A stretch of DNA of 64,000 nt from Chloroflexia bacterium SDU3-3 (GTDB lineage: Bacteria; Chloroflexota; Chloroflexia; Chloroflexales; Roseiflexaceae), in assembly GCA_009268125.1 (NCBI GenBank), contig WBOU01000009.1, positions 160,195 to 224,194 of the forward strand. The letters are read 5' to 3'. A program made the position numbers and the translations under genes. The notes beneath the pieces were generated by a model, which did not search any database, had not been told where the DNA came from, and saw nothing but the letters and a program-made list of their open reading frames with translations. Positions 62,233 to 64,000 of this stretch are shown here, piece after piece (position 1 is the stretch's first letter; the number at the start of each line of letters is the position of its first letter).

Positions 62233-63030
62233 TTATATCCGAACGTCCGACCGTGCTATATCTGGCGCTGGCTGCGGCACCGTCGGCGGGTATGAGACCG
62301 CCGTCAGGCACAGGCCGTGCGCCGGGGCCGTGCGCCCCGCCTTGCGGCGATCGCGACCAGCCAGGATCGTTGGTATCGCCGCTGGGTCCATCCGGCCCTC
62401 GCCGATCTGAACCACCGTACCGACAATATTGCGCACCATATGCTGCAAGAACGCGTTTGCCGCAATATCTATGGCGATCAGCTCCCGCCCGCGCTCCTCG
62501 ACCGAGGAGCACCGAGCCAGGAAGCATGTCCGCACCGTCGTGCCCTCAAAGGCTGCGACGGTAAACGCGGCAAAATCGTGCGTCCCCTCAAAGTGCGCTA
62601 ATCCCGCCTGCATCGCCGCCGTATCGAGCCGCTTGGGCACATGCAGCACGTGCCGTCGAGCGAGCGGCGACTCGACCGGGCTATGATCGATCAGGTAGCG
62701 GTAGTCGCGCCGGATGGCGCTATGCCGCGCGTGGAAGTCCATCGGCACATACCACGCCGCGTGGACCGCCACATCCTCAGGCAGGATGGCGTTCAGGCCG
62801 CGCTGGATCGTCTCCGGCTCCAGCCGCGTGCCCGTGCGCACATTCGCCACCTGGCCAAGCGCGTGAACCCCCGAGTCGGTGCGACCAGAGAGGGTCACCC
62901 GCTGGCACTCCTGGGTCAGCTGCTCCCACGCGCCCTCGATCTCGCCCTGTACCGAGCGGCCGTTCTTCTGCCACTGCGATCCGACAAAATCGGTGCCGTC
63001 ATATTCGATTCGCAGGGCGACGTTCTTCAT
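62233..63030 (-). CDS. truA: tRNA pseudouridine(38-40) synthase
   Basis: TruA converts U38-U40 in the anticodon arm of many tRNAs to pseudouridine. The 265-residue product has the catalytic motif '[17 protein letters not shown]' with the active Asp in RTDSGVHA, '[16 protein letters not shown]', and the C-terminal '[19 protein letters not shown]'. It lies 32 bases after rplQ and 40 before rplM, the usual order in Gram-positive-type and Chloroflexota genomes. Confidence 0.97.
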   Translation of the reverse strand: MKNVALRIEYDGTDFVGSQWQKNGRSVQGEIEGAWEQLTQECQRVTLSGRTDSGVHALGQVANVRTGTRLEPETIQRGLNAILPEDVAVHAAWYVPMDFHARHSAIRRDYRYLIDHSPVESPLARRHVLHVPKRLDTAAMQAGLAHFEGTHDFAAFTVAAFEGTTVRTCFLARCSSVEERGRELIAIDIAANAFLQHMVRNIVGTVVQIGEGRMDPAAIPTILAGRDRRKAGRTAPAHGLCLTAVSYPPTVPQPAPDIARSDVRI

Positions 63031-63062
63031 ACAGGAAAAAGCGCTTTGAAGCGTTACAACGC

Positions 63063-63413
63063 CTAGAGCAGCTCGAGCACCGCCATCTCAGCGCCGTCGC
63101 CCTTGCGGGGGCCGACCTTGGTGATGCGGGTGTAGCCGCTGCTGCGGGTGGCGTACTGCTCGGGCGCGAAGGCAAACAGCTTGCGCATCGCATCCTTGTT
63201 GGCCAGCCGCGAGAGGGCCAGGCGGCGGTTCTGCGGCGTGTCGGCGCGGCCCAGGGTGATCAGCTTCTCGATGTGGGGCTGCACAACCTTCGCCTTCGCC
63301 AGCGTCGTCTGGATCTTGCGGTGCTCGATCAGGGCGATCATCTGGTTGCGGATCAGCGCCACGCGGTGCTCAGCCGAGGTGCCCGGCATCCGCTTCGGTT
63401 TTCCGTGTCGCAT
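63063..63413 (-). CDS. rplQ: 50S ribosomal protein L17
   Basis: The 116-residue product starts 'MRHGKPKRMPGTSAEHRVAL', and 'LIEHRKIQTTLAKAKVVQPHIEKLITLGR' is the usual L17 core (first 20 residues distinctive). The C-terminal 'GYTRITKVGPRKGDGAEMAVLELL' is typical. It follows rpoA directly, as in the classic alpha operon. Confidence 0.98.
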   Translation of the reverse strand: MRHGKPKRMPGTSAEHRVALIRNQMIALIEHRKIQTTLAKAKVVQPHIEKLITLGRADTPQNRRLALSRLANKDAMRKLFAFAPEQYATRSSGYTRITKVGPRKGDGAEMAVLELL

Positions 63414-63485
63414 TGTCGTCTATCCTCAAAATACACCACAAGCCTGCCATATGCTGGCAGCCCTGTGATCAGTTCTATGCCTTTG

Positions 63486-64000
63486 TTATGCCGCCGAGCT
63501 GCCCAGGCTGGTGAGCGCGTGGCCGCTGTTTGGCAGCAGGTAGCCGCGATCGATCAGCTTGTCGCGGATCTCTTCCATCGACTTCTGCCCAAGGTTACGC
63601 ACGCTGAGCAGCGCCTTCTCGTCCATCTCAAGCACCTGGCCCACCTTGGTGATGTCGGCCCGCTTGAGGCAGTTGTAGGTGCGCGTCGACAGGTCGAGCT
63701 CTTCGATCGGCGTGTCGTAGATATCCGCCGGGATGGCCAGGCCCTTCGTCACGTCCGCCGTCGTCTCCTGCTCGGTAGACGAGCGGTTGAAGTCGGCGAT
63801 CGTCTGGCTGTACTGCACCAGCACCTGGGCGGCGTGGCTCAGCGCATCGCCGGGCTTGATCGTCCCATCGGTCCAGATCTCCAGCAGCAGCCGGTCGTGG
63901 TCGGTCGCCTGGCCCACACGTGTGTTCTCGACGACGTAGTTCACCTTCGGCACCGGCGTGAAGATCGCATCCACCGGGATCTCGCCGATCGGCAGCGCAT
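63486..64000 (-). CDS. rpoA: DNA-directed RNA polymerase alpha subunit (3' part, continues past window)
   Basis: Only the C-terminal part of the alpha subunit is present. The frame stays open to the right edge of the window and reads 'ALPIGEIPVDAIFTPV' there, matching the end of the alpha N-terminal domain. 'KVNYVVENTRVGQATDHDRLLLEIWTDGT' follows in part. The C-terminal domain, which binds UP elements and activators, is 'PIEELDLSTRTYNCLKRADI' and 'LLSVRNLGQKSMEEIRDKL'. It heads the visible operon rpoA-rplQ-truA-rplM-rpsI. The apparent start at 63974 is not the true start. Confidence 0.97.
   Translation of the reverse strand, partial: ALPIGEIPVDAIFTPVPKVNYVVENTRVGQATDHDRLLLEIWTDGTIKPGDALSHAAQVLVQYSQTIADFNRSSTEQETTADVTKGLAIPADIYDTPIEELDLSTRTYNCLKRADITKVGQVLEMDEKALLSVRNLGQKSMEEIRDKLIDRGYLLPNSGHALTSLGSSAA

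Overview
This is a GC-rich chromosomal window with small gaps between genes and many long membrane glycosyltransferases. The gene content suggests a Chloroflexota bacterium, probably of class Chloroflexia: paired PH-domain and amidotransferase-like membrane proteins, a LuxR-Kelch sensor, a STAND NTPase with an FGE-sulfatase domain, DUF4388 and CpXC proteins, and many surface GTs. That assignment is inference from gene types; no 16S rRNA is present.

Layout. (1) 1-13.9 kb is a housekeeping block: a 21-bp tandem repeat, cmk, two membrane proteins, tilS, hpt, ftsH, a YebC-family gene, ruvC and an isocitrate/isopropylmalate dehydrogenase-like gene. A PhoB/PhoR-type two-component pair, then galK, run on the minus strand. 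(2) 15-31 kb is a cell-surface polysaccharide and surface-layer region: a large membrane protein, a membrane-anchored LuxR-Kelch regulator, GT2, GT4, two methyltransferases, a flippase-like LPG-synthase-type protein, a secreted four-repeat protein, a lipoprotein, and a minus-strand set (membrane protein, NodU-type carbamoyltransferase, GT4). (3) 31-37 kb carries DUF507, the NACHT-like/FGE protein, a receiver protein and a divergent EF-G. (4) 37.3-38.9 kb is intergenic and packed with repeats. (5) 39-45.3 kb is mixed metabolism: SDR, tyrosine phosphatase, stand-alone AsnC sensor domain, a nucleoside-phosphorylase-like protein, quinone oxidoreductase, DUF4388 and DAHP synthase. (6) 45.3-60.5 kb is a second glycosylation region: UDP-sugar dehydrogenase, GT4, two PMT-type GTs, GT2, plus Fe-ADH, CpXC, HAD and IMPase genes, with repeat-rich gaps. 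(7) 60.7-64 kb holds a receiver protein and the rpoA-rplQ-truA-rplM-rpsI ribosomal operon on the minus strand, with rpoA cut by the window edge.

The most unusual material is not coding. Three intergenic regions (37.5-38.5, 45.3-45.7, 54.9-55.2 kb) share several families of hairpin-forming repeats. One 49-base cruciform occurs three times with compensatory changes in its stem. One 176-bp element has about 45-bp terminal inverted repeats and a probable 9-bp target duplication, as a MITE would. A recurring extended -10 element, TGCTAYAMT, precedes at least ten genes, and two genes appear to have leaderless promoters. No tRNA, rRNA, CRISPR array or intact insertion sequence was found.
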